From positions 62,001 to 126,000 of the forward strand of contig NZ_SJPX01000002.1 of the NCBI RefSeq assembly GCF_007860175.1: DNA of 64,000 nt, in the 5' to 3' direction. The notes beneath the pieces are model-generated. The model searched no databases and was not told the DNA's origin. It was given only the letters and a program-made list of their open reading frames with translations. Below are positions 1-8,163 of this stretch, piece by piece. Source of the stretch: Rubripirellula reticaptiva (GTDB lineage: Bacteria; Planctomycetota; Planctomycetia; Pirellulales; Pirellulaceae). The position numbers and the translations under genes are program-made. The stretch's first letter is position 1; every line of letters starts with the position of its first letter.

Positions 1-199
1 GACACGCTGCTTCAGCATAGTTGGCACAAGGCGATTTTTCGTAGGCATTTCCAGCCTTATTCTGGAACGCTTCCGATCCAGAGTTCTGATCCGATCAATC
101 GCGACCCGACGTATCTTCCGTAGAACCACTTCGTTCGGATCGGCGCGCTCCTTGGTACGGATACCTCGGCGCGCCGTACGCGAGAAATAGGAGGGCAGG

Positions 200-1828
200 A
201 TGCCCCGTTTGCTTTACACGCTCGGCGTTATCGGATTTGCTGGTTGTGCGGGAAGTGCACCCTTTACCAGCCACCACACAACCGTCGCCCAACCGACGGT
301 GGCCCAGAGCTCGTTGACTCAGCTTTCGGAGGCTCAGCCCGATCCCGTCGTTCGGTCCGTGGTCGATGCGGAACAAGAATCATTCCCCCCCGTCACGACG
401 AACGAACTAGCCTACGGCGATGTAACGGCAGATGGGCTATCGGGAATCGTGCCGGTGACGCTGATTGACGAATTGGTCGTCAGCGCCCCTGTCGAGCAAC
501 GCGTCAGTTATGGGACAATGCCGACCGACAATTTGATTGACATGAATTTGCCCTCAGCCTTGGCGATGGTCGGCGGAGCACACCCGGCTGTCGGAGTCGC
601 CCAATGGCGAGTCCGCGAAGCCTATGCAACTCTCGCCCGCGCCGAGGCGCTGTGGTTGCCTTCGATACAGGGCGGCCTGAGTTTTCATCGGCATGATGGA
701 AACTATCAGGCAAGCGACGGAACGATCGTCGACGTCAACCGAAACTCGTTCCAGTACGGCCTTGGTAGCGGCGCAACGGGTGCAGGAACCACACCTCGAC
801 CAGGTCTGGTTGCTCAGTTTCATCTTGCCGACGCCATCTTTCAGCCTGAAATCGCGGAAAAGACAGCTTGGGCACAGAGCCATGCTGCTAGCGCGGTGGT
901 TAATCGACAAATGTTGACCGCAGCCAACGCTTACATCGATCTGCTCGACGCGCATCAAGACAACCAAATCATTGAACAATCACGTCAGCGAATGACGAGT
1001 CTGTCGCATGTGACTTCCGATTTCGCAGAGGCTGGCGAAGGCCTAAAAGCTGACGCAAAGCGAATGGAAACAGAACTGAGCTTGATCCAGAACCGCGTCG
1101 TTGCGTCGCAAGAACGAATCGCGTTGGCTGCCGCTCGATTGGCCCAGGCGATCAGCCTCGACAGCCGTGCTTCGATACGGCCGATGGATGTAACGATTGT
1201 GCCGATTGACATGGCAATGAACCCAACCGACAAATCTCAGTTGATCAGCACGGGGCTGGCGACTCGGCCAGAACTGAAAGAGTCGCAGGCATTAGTCGCT
1301 GCGGCATGTGATGCTTACCGGCGAGAAAAGTTCGCACCGTTTGTTCCCAGCGTGCTGTTGGGATTCAGCTCCAGCGGTTTCGGCGGTGGCTTAGGCAACT
1401 CGATCGACAATGTTGACGGCCGGTACGATGTCGACGCATTGATGTCGTGGCAAATTCGGAACCTTGGTTTTGGGGAACGAGCCGCTCGTCAAGAATCGTC
1501 GTCGCGAGTCCAACAGGCCAGGTTTGAAAAGCTGAGGGTCATGGATCAAGTAGCCTTGGAAGTATCTGAGGCGTCGTCTCAGATTCAGTTTCGCCGCCAA
1601 CAGATCGACATTACTGAACAGGCGATTCAAGCGGCACAGCAGTCCTTTGATCTAAACCTTTCACGAATTAGCGATGGCCAAGGACTGCCGCTAGAAGTAC
1701 TGCAGTCGCTGCAAGCTCTCGAGACGGCTCAGCGAGCGTACTTGGCCGCCGTTGTCGGTCACAATCAGGCTCAGTTTCAGTTGCAATGGGCGCTGGGCTG
1801 GCCGGTCACAACGCCACCGGAAATGTAA
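200..1828 (+). CDS. TolC-like outer membrane efflux protein (OEP family)
   Basis: The 542-residue product has the size and helical-repeat character of TolC/OEP channel proteins, which form the outer-membrane and periplasmic tunnel of tripartite efflux pumps or type I secretion. The N-terminus is hydrophobic and ends in FAGC (Cys16), a passable lipobox, so it may be lipid-anchored as many OEP proteins are. A low-complexity linker up to about residue 105 precedes two long Ala/Gln-rich helical halves (about 110-320 and 345-540), each with the usual OEP alternation. The start is set by a strong Shine-Dalgarno AGGAGGG at 189-195. No membrane-fusion protein or inner-membrane pump lies downstream; a terminator follows 30 bases after the stop, so any partner must be upstream of the window. 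The family call is solid, the substrate unknown. Confidence 0.88.
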   Translation: MPRLLYTLGVIGFAGCAGSAPFTSHHTTVAQPTVAQSSLTQLSEAQPDPVVRSVVDAEQESFPPVTTNELAYGDVTADGLSGIVPVTLIDELVVSAPVEQRVSYGTMPTDNLIDMNLPSALAMVGGAHPAVGVAQWRVREAYATLARAEALWLPSIQGGLSFHRHDGNYQASDGTIVDVNRNSFQYGLGSGATGAGTTPRPGLVAQFHLADAIFQPEIAEKTAWAQSHAASAVVNRQMLTAANAYIDLLDAHQDNQIIEQSRQRMTSLSHVTSDFAEAGEGLKADAKRMETELSLIQNRVVASQERIALAAARLAQAISLDSRASIRPMDVTIVPIDMAMNPTDKSQLISTGLATRPELKESQALVAAACDAYRREKFAPFVPSVLLGFSSSGFGGGLGNSIDNVDGRYDVDALMSWQIRNLGFGERAARQESSSRVQQARFEKLRVMDQVALEVSEASSQIQFRRQQIDITEQAIQAAQQSFDLNLSRISDGQGLPLEVLQSLQALETAQRAYLAAVVGHNQAQFQLQWALGWPVTTPPEM

Positions 1829-1860
1829 GTTACCCACACATCGCACCGAAAGTCACTGCA

Positions 1861-1893
1861 GGAACCGACGTCACGACGTCGGTTCCTTTTTTC
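1861..1893 (+). terminator. Rho-independent terminator of the TolC-like gene
   Basis: GGAACCGACGT and ACGTCGGTTCC form a perfect 11-bp stem closed by a four-base loop (CACG), immediately followed by six T residues. It starts 32 bases after the TolC-like stop codon. This is the clearest intrinsic terminator in the window. Confidence 0.93.
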
Positions 1894-1960
1894 GTTGTCT
1901 CAACCAGAGGCAAACTCAGCCGTTGAATTACTCATCGGTGAAGCGAATCAGGATACGTCA

Positions 1961-2015
1961 GCGCTGCGTGGGCAACCCTGGGCTATGGACATCAAACGCC
2001 TCTGGCGTAGCGAGA
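1961..2015. repeat. Dispersed intergenic repeat, copy A
   Basis: The stretch beginning GCGCTGCGTGGGCAACCCTG and ending near GGCGTAGCGAGA is matched by copy B at 2187-2241, with the same order of words: CTGCGTGGGC, ACCCTGGGCTA, then CATCAAACGCC or AATCAATCGCC, then TGGCGTAGCGAGA. Short repeats of this sort are common between genes of Rhodopirellula-type genomes, which is recollection and not a search result. No coding function is proposed. Confidence 0.7.
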
Positions 2016-2186
2016 CGAAAGTCTGGAGACCAACACGATGCATTCGAAACTCGAGCGAATCACCAAGCTGTTGGCCTTTATCCCTACGCCAATCATCTAA
2101 GACAGCGGCACTAGCAAGAAAGACCAATTGATTGTGAAACCTAGTTAGGGTTTCCTTGAGTTTCGATGCAGCCCCAGAATGCGTTG

Positions 2187-2241
2187 GTGCTGCGTGGGCG
2201 ACCCTGGGCTACAGAAATCAATCGCCGTTGGCGTAGCGAGA
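2187..2241. repeat. Dispersed intergenic repeat, copy B
   Basis: This is the second copy of the element at 1961-2015, in the same orientation about 226 bases downstream. The central words (GCTGCGTGGGC, ACCCTGGGCTA, GGCGTAGCGAGA) are conserved while the bases between them have drifted, so the copies are old or were imperfect at insertion. Copy B runs straight into the GAA microsatellite. Confidence 0.7.
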
Positions 2242-2269
2242 AGAAGAAGAAGAAGAAGAAGAAGAAGAG
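2240..2269. repeat. GAA trinucleotide microsatellite
   Basis: Nine perfect GAA units (2240-2266) are followed by GAG. The tract starts exactly where the 55-bp repeat ends in GCGAGA, which suggests that slippage expanded the terminal GAGA/GAA of the repeat. Shorter GAA runs recur at about 2369-2377. Confidence 0.9.
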
Positions 2270-2340
2270 CCAACACGATCCCGTCAACCGCATCCATATC
2301 AATTGGAATGTTTCTGACATTCGCGATGCCAACGGGATCA

Positions 2341-2368
2341 CGCCGCTAAGCGAGTAGGCTTAGCGGCG
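2341..2368. terminator. Perfect hairpin downstream of the Cys-rich gene, possible terminator
   Basis: CGCCGCTAAGC and GCTTAGCGGCG pair over 11 bases around a six-base loop (GAGTAG). The hairpin lies about 73 bases past the stop of the minus-strand Cys-rich gene, between two converging genes. There is no T-run on either strand, so it may be a Rho-assisted or mRNA 3'-end-protecting structure and not a classical intrinsic terminator. Confidence 0.55.
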
Positions 2369-2440
2369 GAAGAAGAAGTGGACCGATCGGAAAACAACTT
2401 CGACCGATCCCATTTGTTGCCGATGACGTCAGCGTTGAGA

Positions 2441-3073
2441 CTACTTTGTGTAATCGGGCTGATTGCCTGATCCGGCCGGCACGTCTTGCGCGGACTCGAC
2501 AGTGATCGATTCCACCTCAGCTGATTGCGGCTGAGAATAGCCGTAGCTCTGCGGCGCTGCGTACGTGGGTTCAGCTGAAACTCCGAATCCACCGTACGAG
2601 TTGGTCGTGTCACAACCAGTGTCGCACGAGTTCGAGTCACAGCAGCCAGGTGCACAACCGCCGCCGCATGGGGCTTTTTCCGCCGACCACGAGTATTCGC
2701 ACTCGGGGCACTTGTACTTTTTGGTCTTCAGCACGCACACGCGGCGAGTTCGGGCGCCGTTGTTGACACACGAGCTGCATCCGGTGCCATCACACGAATT
2801 GCAAGATCCACACTTGTCTTTCTTTTGCCACGGGAATACGACCCGCGGAATGCAAATGACTTTTGATTCGACTTCGAAACACGACTTTTCGACTTCGACT
2901 TCTTTTGCGTCAAACTTACAAATATGATCACACGCGGGACAGCGTTTGGAGCAACCGGTTTGATCGAGTAACCCCATCGGCAACCCAGCCGATGCGGGCG
3001 TTTGTGTCGCGATCAAAGCGATGACGGCCACCACCGTCGCGGCGGTAGCGCCAAGTAATTTTTTCAATGACAT
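2441..3073 (-). CDS. Secreted cysteine-rich protein of unknown function
   Basis: The 210-residue product begins with a Sec signal peptide (basic SLKK, hydrophobic core, cleavage probably after TPASA near residue 29). The mature part is crowded with cysteines in CxxC-type pairs: CPAC, CGSC, CNSC, CSSC, CPEC, then the CGGGCAPGCC cluster, and a Gln/Ser/Tyr-rich tail. The arrangement suggests metal binding or extensive disulfides in an exported, possibly surface, protein; planctomycete envelopes are known to be rich in Cys-rich proteins. It sits 72 bases downstream of the OprP-type porin on the same strand and could be co-transcribed with it. I do not recognise a characterised family. Confidence 0.8.
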   Translation of the reverse strand: MSLKKLLGATAATVVAVIALIATQTPASAGLPMGLLDQTGCSKRCPACDHICKFDAKEVEVEKSCFEVESKVICIPRVVFPWQKKDKCGSCNSCDGTGCSSCVNNGARTRRVCVLKTKKYKCPECEYSWSAEKAPCGGGCAPGCCDSNSCDTGCDTTNSYGGFGVSAEPTYAAPQSYGYSQPQSAEVESITVESAQDVPAGSGNQPDYTK

Positions 3074-3144
3074 CGATATCTTCCTGACTTACGATTTGAT
3101 TGTGTGAGAGTCTGTTACGATCGAAGACTGCGGGCATCGGATCC

Positions 3145-4788
3145 CTAGAAATCGATCATGAAACGCGTGCCAAGAATCGTGTAATCACCATCGATTCCGG
3201 TTGCGAGAGGAACGGAGGACAGACCTTGACCACCGTTGTTGACTTCACCCCAAACCAAATTCGTTTGCACTTTGGAGTAGGCAGTCCAGTACCAGTTCAA
3301 TCCTGCAGTTACAGCGTGGCCTTGTCCACCACGAATATCCGAATCACTTAGGTCGATGTAGTCGTAGCGAAGTGCCATCGCCAACGCTCCCCAGCCCCTG
3401 CCGGTGCCACCTGCACATCGGTCAACCAAGAAGAAGTTTTCGAACGGCTTCACGCGATCAATCGTTCCAGTCACGCGATCATATGGAATGTGTTCGCCAG
3501 TCAAGAAGTACGATGCGTAGATGTAACCGCCGTGGAAGTGCAGGTCATCGCCGCTGAATCCACCAAGCGGATCTCGCTGGACCCAGGTGTTGATGTATTC
3601 GCCGGTGATCTGCAGCGCGCCGATATTTACAATCGATTCCAAACCGAACTGTTCGTAGTTGTCGGCTCCAAGGATGCGGTTGGTGTTGTACCAACGCGAA
3701 TCGCTGCGAGCCAAAGGTCGGGTCCGGAAACGAGCTTCGTTCGCGTTGTCGTCTGCGTCCAAGGTACCGTTGCCGTCCGTTTGGTTTACCGAACCAGACA
3801 TCGCCAAGTGCATGTATCCGCGGCCACCGCTGGTTTTGTCGTACCAAGGACTCGACGACAAACGACCATAGACACCGGCTTCGTTGAAGTCGCCGCGGTA
3901 GCGTCCGTCGGTATTTATGTTTTCCAAAAGAAACGCACCGTACCGCCAGTGGAACAATTCATCGTCGGTATACCCGTACATACAGGCACCCAATCGACGA
4001 GCGTCTTCATTGAACGTTTCTACCGCCAACGGACGTTCAGCGAACACATTGTGACGGCTACTGTTGAGGTGGTCCAAACCGATCGGTCGTTTTTGATTAC
4101 CGATCAACAGAGTTTGATTGTTCGGTAGATTGTTGAACCCTAGATAGACGTCCTTCATTTCCGCTTGAGCAGGATTGTTGAAATCCATCTGAATGCGGAA
4201 CAACATGTTGTTGGGAACGTCGCCAGCTAGTTCCAAACGAATGCGGCGGAAATCCCATCGATTTTCAGGATCGTCGGTTGGGTCACCGGTCTCAAGTTCG
4301 TTGATGCCCGCGTCAGAATCGACGAAGTTCCAGTTGTCCAGGTGAACTCGGCCACCGAGCTTGTAGCTGGACTTTTTCTTCTTTGCGTCAGCTTCTTCCT
4401 TCAATTTGTCTTGGTACTTGTCCCAAGACTCTTCGATTTCATCAACTCGTCCCAGCAGATCTTCGTAGTCTGCTAGCGGGACGGTTGCTTCTTCTTTCTT
4501 GTCGTCTTTAGCAGCGACTTTTTCTTCCTTTGCTTCCTCTGCTCCCTGTGCAGATGCGACAGGCGCCGGCAGGTTGCCTGCGGCCGCAGCGTCTTGCAGC
4601 ATGTAGGCAGATGTATAGGACACTCGTTCAACTGGTGCCGTGTTCGCAACATCGGGCATCATCAATGCCCTCGCCAGTGCGCTGTCATCAGCAGAGGCCG
4701 TCGAGATGCAAAACGACGGAAGAGCGGCAACGACGCCTAGCGTCGCCAAGAGCGCACGACGCGCTCTCGATCGGGATGAAGATATCAA
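3145..4788 (-). CDS. OprP/OprO-type outer membrane porin
   Basis: The 547-residue product fits the phosphate-selective porin O/P family. A signal peptide ends at ASA (about residue 33). It is followed by a Lys/Glu/Ala-rich coiled-coil segment (about 95-140, with EDLLGRVDEIEESWDKY), then a 16-stranded-type beta-barrel starting at YKLGGRVHLDNWNF. The motifs RRIRLELAGDV, FRIQMDFNN, KDVYLGFNN and IGNQKRPIGLDHLNSSR are typical of the family, and the chain ends in Phe, as outer-membrane barrels do for BAM recognition. The coiled coil resembles the N-terminal anchoring or trimerising segment seen in planctomycete and cyanobacterial porins. Substrate selectivity cannot be read from the sequence. Repeated AACGGTT words lie upstream (4994-5064). 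Confidence 0.87.
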   Translation of the reverse strand: MISSSRSRARRALLATLGVVAALPSFCISTASADDSALARALMMPDVANTAPVERVSYTSAYMLQDAAAAGNLPAPVASAQGAEEAKEEKVAAKDDKKEEATVPLADYEDLLGRVDEIEESWDKYQDKLKEEADAKKKKSSYKLGGRVHLDNWNFVDSDAGINELETGDPTDDPENRWDFRRIRLELAGDVPNNMLFRIQMDFNNPAQAEMKDVYLGFNNLPNNQTLLIGNQKRPIGLDHLNSSRHNVFAERPLAVETFNEDARRLGACMYGYTDDELFHWRYGAFLLENINTDGRYRGDFNEAGVYGRLSSSPWYDKTSGGRGYMHLAMSGSVNQTDGNGTLDADDNANEARFRTRPLARSDSRWYNTNRILGADNYEQFGLESIVNIGALQITGEYINTWVQRDPLGGFSGDDLHFHGGYIYASYFLTGEHIPYDRVTGTIDRVKPFENFFLVDRCAGGTGRGWGALAMALRYDYIDLSDSDIRGGQGHAVTAGLNWYWTAYSKVQTNLVWGEVNNGGQGLSSVPLATGIDGDYTILGTRFMIDF

Positions 4789-5139
4789 GGGAAACCGTCC
4801 GTGGTTTGCGTGAGCTGCGTCCCGAACGGGAACACAACAATAACAGGTTAATGAAGCGGCATCCTGCCAAGCCTCGGTTGTTGCATCGTCGCCGTTGGAG
4901 AACCCGAATTATTAAGATTTTACGACTATCGCCCGGACTTGTGCTCCTGGTAAGCAGGACCCCACTAAGCCGTTGGCCTTGCCCGACTCGAACAACCGTT
5001 TAAACCGTTGCAATTTATTGCTTGCCGGTACAACGGTGCGACATGCCGAGAAGATGCAACGGTTAGCGTGAGTTTGCACTTCCCATCCACATGACCGTGA
5101 CGACTACGGAGCTCCTGCCGGTTGTCGCGATCGTGATCG
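4789..5139. other. Intergenic region upstream of the porin
   Basis: This 351-base gap lies between the stop of the VWA gene and the start of the porin gene, both on the minus strand, so it should hold the porin promoter. The only structured signal I can point to is the set of AACGGTT words at 4994-5064. I see no gene here. Confidence 0.6.
4994..5064. promoter_or_regulatory. AACGGTT repeat cluster, candidate operator for the porin gene
   Basis: The heptamer AACGGTT occurs on the minus strand at 4994-5000 and 5003-5009 as a direct repeat with a 9-base period, and on the plus strand at 5058-5064. A six-base version (AACGGT) sits at 5032-5037. Direct repeats with this kind of spacing are typical of winged-helix response-regulator sites. 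The cluster is 206-276 bases upstream of the porin start, rather far, so a long leader or a distant activator site is implied. Function is inferred from arrangement only. Confidence 0.35.
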
Positions 5140-8100
5140 CTAGTCTTTCTTGTTCGCCTTGCGTTTGGCCTCGAGCAAACGTTCGGTGTAGCTCCTTTGC
5201 TCGGGTGCGTTGGCTGCATTTTCGGAAGGTGCGACTTTCTGAGGTGCTGCGGTCGGGTCATCCAAATCGACCGACTCGGTGCGACCGGCGGTTGCCTCCG
5301 GTTCGAACCGAACACTCGAGCGGCGTTTTTGCAGAGATTCGTCGAGCGACTCTTTGTTTCTCTTTAGCGTATCCAATCTAGCGGTAACGATGGCGTCCTT
5401 ACCGTCATTCGTGCCGCTGATTTTCTTGATCGCTTTGCCAACCCAATCAAAATTCAGCGACACCCGCCGGACAAATACATCTCCCAAAAACAAACAGCAC
5501 GCTGCTAATACAAACCAAGGCCAAGCGTCACGAATGCTGCGTGCCAGCGACAAGCCACCACGGAACGAATTGCTGTCGATTAACTCCTCTGACGGTTGCA
5601 AATCCAAAGGAGCCGTGACGACTCCTGCCGAGCCCCCACGCGGCGTCGTCGAAGCCAATGACTGAATGAGCGCTTGGTTGCTTTCGCGGACGCGGAACTC
5701 TTCGCTGTAGGGGACGGTCACGCCCGTCGTCAGCGGCGCCGCACCAGGACCCGGGATCACGTTGACGAAGTAGCTGCCCGATCCGTCGGCCGCAAATTCA
5801 CCCAGATATCGGCCGGGCGCCGTTTGCCGCATCCGCAGCGGGATCGGCTTCAAGTCGGGACCCAGAGCCGTCGCGTTCATGTCCAAGAAGTTCAGGAACG
5901 CGTCTTCACCCGTCAGCGCGTTGACAACGACTTGAACTTGCCCATCGCGAATTTGAGTCGCGATGGTGAACTTCCCCGTGTCGCCAGTCGGTCGCATCAA
6001 CCACCGGACCAATTGCGCATAGAACTTGTCGTACTCGCCCCAACCCGTCCAATCCGATGCCCACTTGGTTCCGGCGTCCGTCGTTAACACGGCGGTTCGG
6101 CCGAGCCCGTAGGTCCAAACGGCCAGGATCGTCGCGTTCTCGGGGGCGTCCGGTTTGGGCGATTGAATCAAGACCTGCGCCAGCGGACTGTCCTTGGTTT
6201 GCGTCAACACGAACCCGGTCACATTCGGTAGCGTCCGATCGATACCATCGAGCATCGGGTGCGGAAAAATCACTTCGGGCAACGCGCCGCCTGGCGGTTC
6301 GTACACCAACGGACGTGACACTCGGCGAGCTTCGCGTTGGAAGATTCGTGGCAGGGCGCGACCGTTGGCAACTGCGTAATACTTGCCCCCGGTCGCTTGC
6401 GCGATCTGCTGCAGCCGGCGGCTTTCGGTTAAACCGTGCGACGCCACTGCCACCGTGCTAATCGTGATGTTGTTGTCTTTGAAAGACTTGATCGTCGCGG
6501 GCGACGGGTCGGTTGGGTCACCGTCCGAGATGATGATGCAGTGCTTGACCGAAGCCGGTGTTCGGGCAAGTCCAGCAACGGCCATTCGCATCGCCGGATC
6601 AAATTGCGGCATATCGCCAGGCGTCATCCGGCCCAGCGCCGCGAGCATCGCTTTGCGATTCGAGCCGACTTCGAGCAATCCATTCTTTCCGCCCCACATC
6701 CACGAATCACCTCGCATCGTCCAGTGCAACACACCGGCGTAGTCGGACGGCCCGAGCTGTTCGATGGATGCTTTTGCGATCACTTTTTGCCAGTGATTGC
6801 CGTCCGCCATTTCTGAGGCGTGCATGATCAAGGCAAGAGCACCGACAGCCTGAATTTTGGTGTTCTTGATTTTGAAATCGACCGGCATCGATTCTTCCAG
6901 CTTTGTTCCCACCCAACCGCCCGCTCCGAAAGCTTCGGGACCACCGATCATCAGCAAACCGGCACCAAGTTGCTGAGTATTGCTGACGAGCATCTCGATT
7001 TGCTCGTCGGTGAACGACGTGATCTGGTCCGATGTCTCACCGGACACGCGCGGCACGCCAGCCAAGATCACCGCGTCGTAAGCCTGAAGTTCGGCAAGCG
7101 AACCAAACAACTCGTCGCTCGCCTGAGTGACGACTTCGATGTTGCCGTCTCGCAGGGCCTGGATCATCAAGTCAAAGTCGCCAATGCGGCTTCGTTCTTG
7201 GATCAACAGCACGCGTCCTTTGCCGCGAACGTACGTGTAGGCGGTCGCATTATTGTTCTGAACAAGACCGTCGTCATCTTCGGTTGCCGGCACAAACTCG
7301 GCATCATAAATGTAGGCAGCCGGTTGTTCGATTTGGTGACGAAGCGGGAAAACGTTCTTGCCGGAATCCAGCGTGATCGCTTCCTCCAACAACAACGTCT
7401 CTTCGCCACCAACACTTTGCTTGACTCGCAAGGTTCCGCGAACAGGTTCGGCGCTGCCATTGTCAGAGTAGTTATTCAGGACAACCCGAGCTTCGAACGG
7501 TTGTCCTTTTCGAATGTTGTTGGGCAGGTCAATCTTTTCGACCAACACCTCGTTGGCCGATTCCAAGACGACCGGAACCACATCAATGCCGATCCCCGAA
7601 TCGGCAACACGCGCGGCCAAGGATCTTGCTTGGCCGACGTTTTCGTTGCCATCCGTGACAATCACCAACCGCCGCGACGTGTCCTCAGGCATCGATGCCT
7701 TGGCCAAATTGATGGCGGATTCCAAATTCGTCGCATCCGTGCGTCCTCCCAAACTTTCCAGCCGGCGAAGCTGTGGAATGTTGTCGTCGTACGGCGGGAT
7801 CTCGATCGCTGCGTCGCGTCCAAAGACCACAATTCCAGCCCGATCCTTGCGTACTTCGTCGCGATGCCGGCGCACGTTGCGGATCACATAGTCCAACATC
7901 ACTTGGCGTTTCGCCGCAGGAATGCTTTCCGATTGATCCAACAAGTACATCACCGTCACGCGGTCGCTGACCCAAACCATTTGCACACCGGCAATCGCAA
8001 ATACGATCGCCGTCCAAACGACCGTTCGCAACAGCAACGTTAACGCCCGTCGAACACTACCGAGCACTGCAAGCGACGCAAACCCAACCCACCACAAAAG

Positions 8101-8163
8101 CGGCAGTGCCAATAGCAACCACAAATAGCCGGGGTGGTCGAAGCCAAGGCGGAAGGGAAGCAT
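5140..8163 (-). CDS. Large membrane protein with VWA and glutamine-amidotransferase-like domains
   Basis: The 1007-residue protein has two N-terminal membrane segments (about 12-35 and 42-63) like BatA/BatB-type proteins. A von Willebrand factor A domain follows with an intact MIDAS motif, Asp76-Gln-Ser-Glu-Ser80, and the later TDGNEN loop. A class I glutamine-amidotransferase-like region follows (YDAVILAGVPR, LLMIGGPEAFGAGGW), then a second VWA-like stretch whose MIDAS is lost (HASEMADG) although IIISDGDPTD remains. A C-terminal membrane segment (WPWFVLAACCLFLGDVFV) precedes a charged cytoplasmic tail. Such proteins are abundant in planctomycetes and are thought to be envelope or chaperone-type scaffolds; the function is not known. 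The start codon overlaps the CPBP stop by one base (TAATG), so the two are translationally coupled. Confidence 0.85.
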   Translation of the reverse strand: MLPFRLGFDHPGYLWLLLALPLLWWVGFASLAVLGSVRRALTLLLRTVVWTAIVFAIAGVQMVWVSDRVTVMYLLDQSESIPAAKRQVMLDYVIRNVRRHRDEVRKDRAGIVVFGRDAAIEIPPYDDNIPQLRRLESLGGRTDATNLESAINLAKASMPEDTSRRLVIVTDGNENVGQARSLAARVADSGIGIDVVPVVLESANEVLVEKIDLPNNIRKGQPFEARVVLNNYSDNGSAEPVRGTLRVKQSVGGEETLLLEEAITLDSGKNVFPLRHQIEQPAAYIYDAEFVPATEDDDGLVQNNNATAYTYVRGKGRVLLIQERSRIGDFDLMIQALRDGNIEVVTQASDELFGSLAELQAYDAVILAGVPRVSGETSDQITSFTDEQIEMLVSNTQQLGAGLLMIGGPEAFGAGGWVGTKLEESMPVDFKIKNTKIQAVGALALIMHASEMADGNHWQKVIAKASIEQLGPSDYAGVLHWTMRGDSWMWGGKNGLLEVGSNRKAMLAALGRMTPGDMPQFDPAMRMAVAGLARTPASVKHCIIISDGDPTDPSPATIKSFKDNNITISTVAVASHGLTESRRLQQIAQATGGKYYAVANGRALPRIFQREARRVSRPLVYEPPGGALPEVIFPHPMLDGIDRTLPNVTGFVLTQTKDSPLAQVLIQSPKPDAPENATILAVWTYGLGRTAVLTTDAGTKWASDWTGWGEYDKFYAQLVRWLMRPTGDTGKFTIATQIRDGQVQVVVNALTGEDAFLNFLDMNATALGPDLKPIPLRMRQTAPGRYLGEFAADGSGSYFVNVIPGPGAAPLTTGVTVPYSEEFRVRESNQALIQSLASTTPRGGSAGVVTAPLDLQPSEELIDSNSFRGGLSLARSIRDAWPWFVLAACCLFLGDVFVRRVSLNFDWVGKAIKKISGTNDGKDAIVTARLDTLKRNKESLDESLQKRRSSVRFEPEATAGRTESVDLDDPTAAPQKVAPSENAANAPEQRSYTERLLEAKRKANKKD

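Larger units (their letters stand above)
1829..2440. other. Repeat-rich intergenic region without a supported gene
   Basis: This gap separates the converging TolC-like and Cys-rich genes. It holds the terminator of the TolC-like gene, two copies of an imperfect repeat of about 55 bp, a GAA microsatellite and a second perfect hairpin, each listed separately. Short open frames through it simply translate the repeats and have no start signals or family resemblance. Confidence 0.7.

Noticed and set aside
21-40. TTGGCACAAGGCGATTTTTC resembles a sigma-54 promoter
   Set aside because: The -24 element TGGCAC is present but the -12 GC is absent at the correct spacing (N5 then GATTT instead of TTGCA).
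95-376. Minus-strand frame of 93 aa at the TolC start
   Set aside because: It overlaps the TolC N-terminus completely and has no family features; shadow of the real gene.
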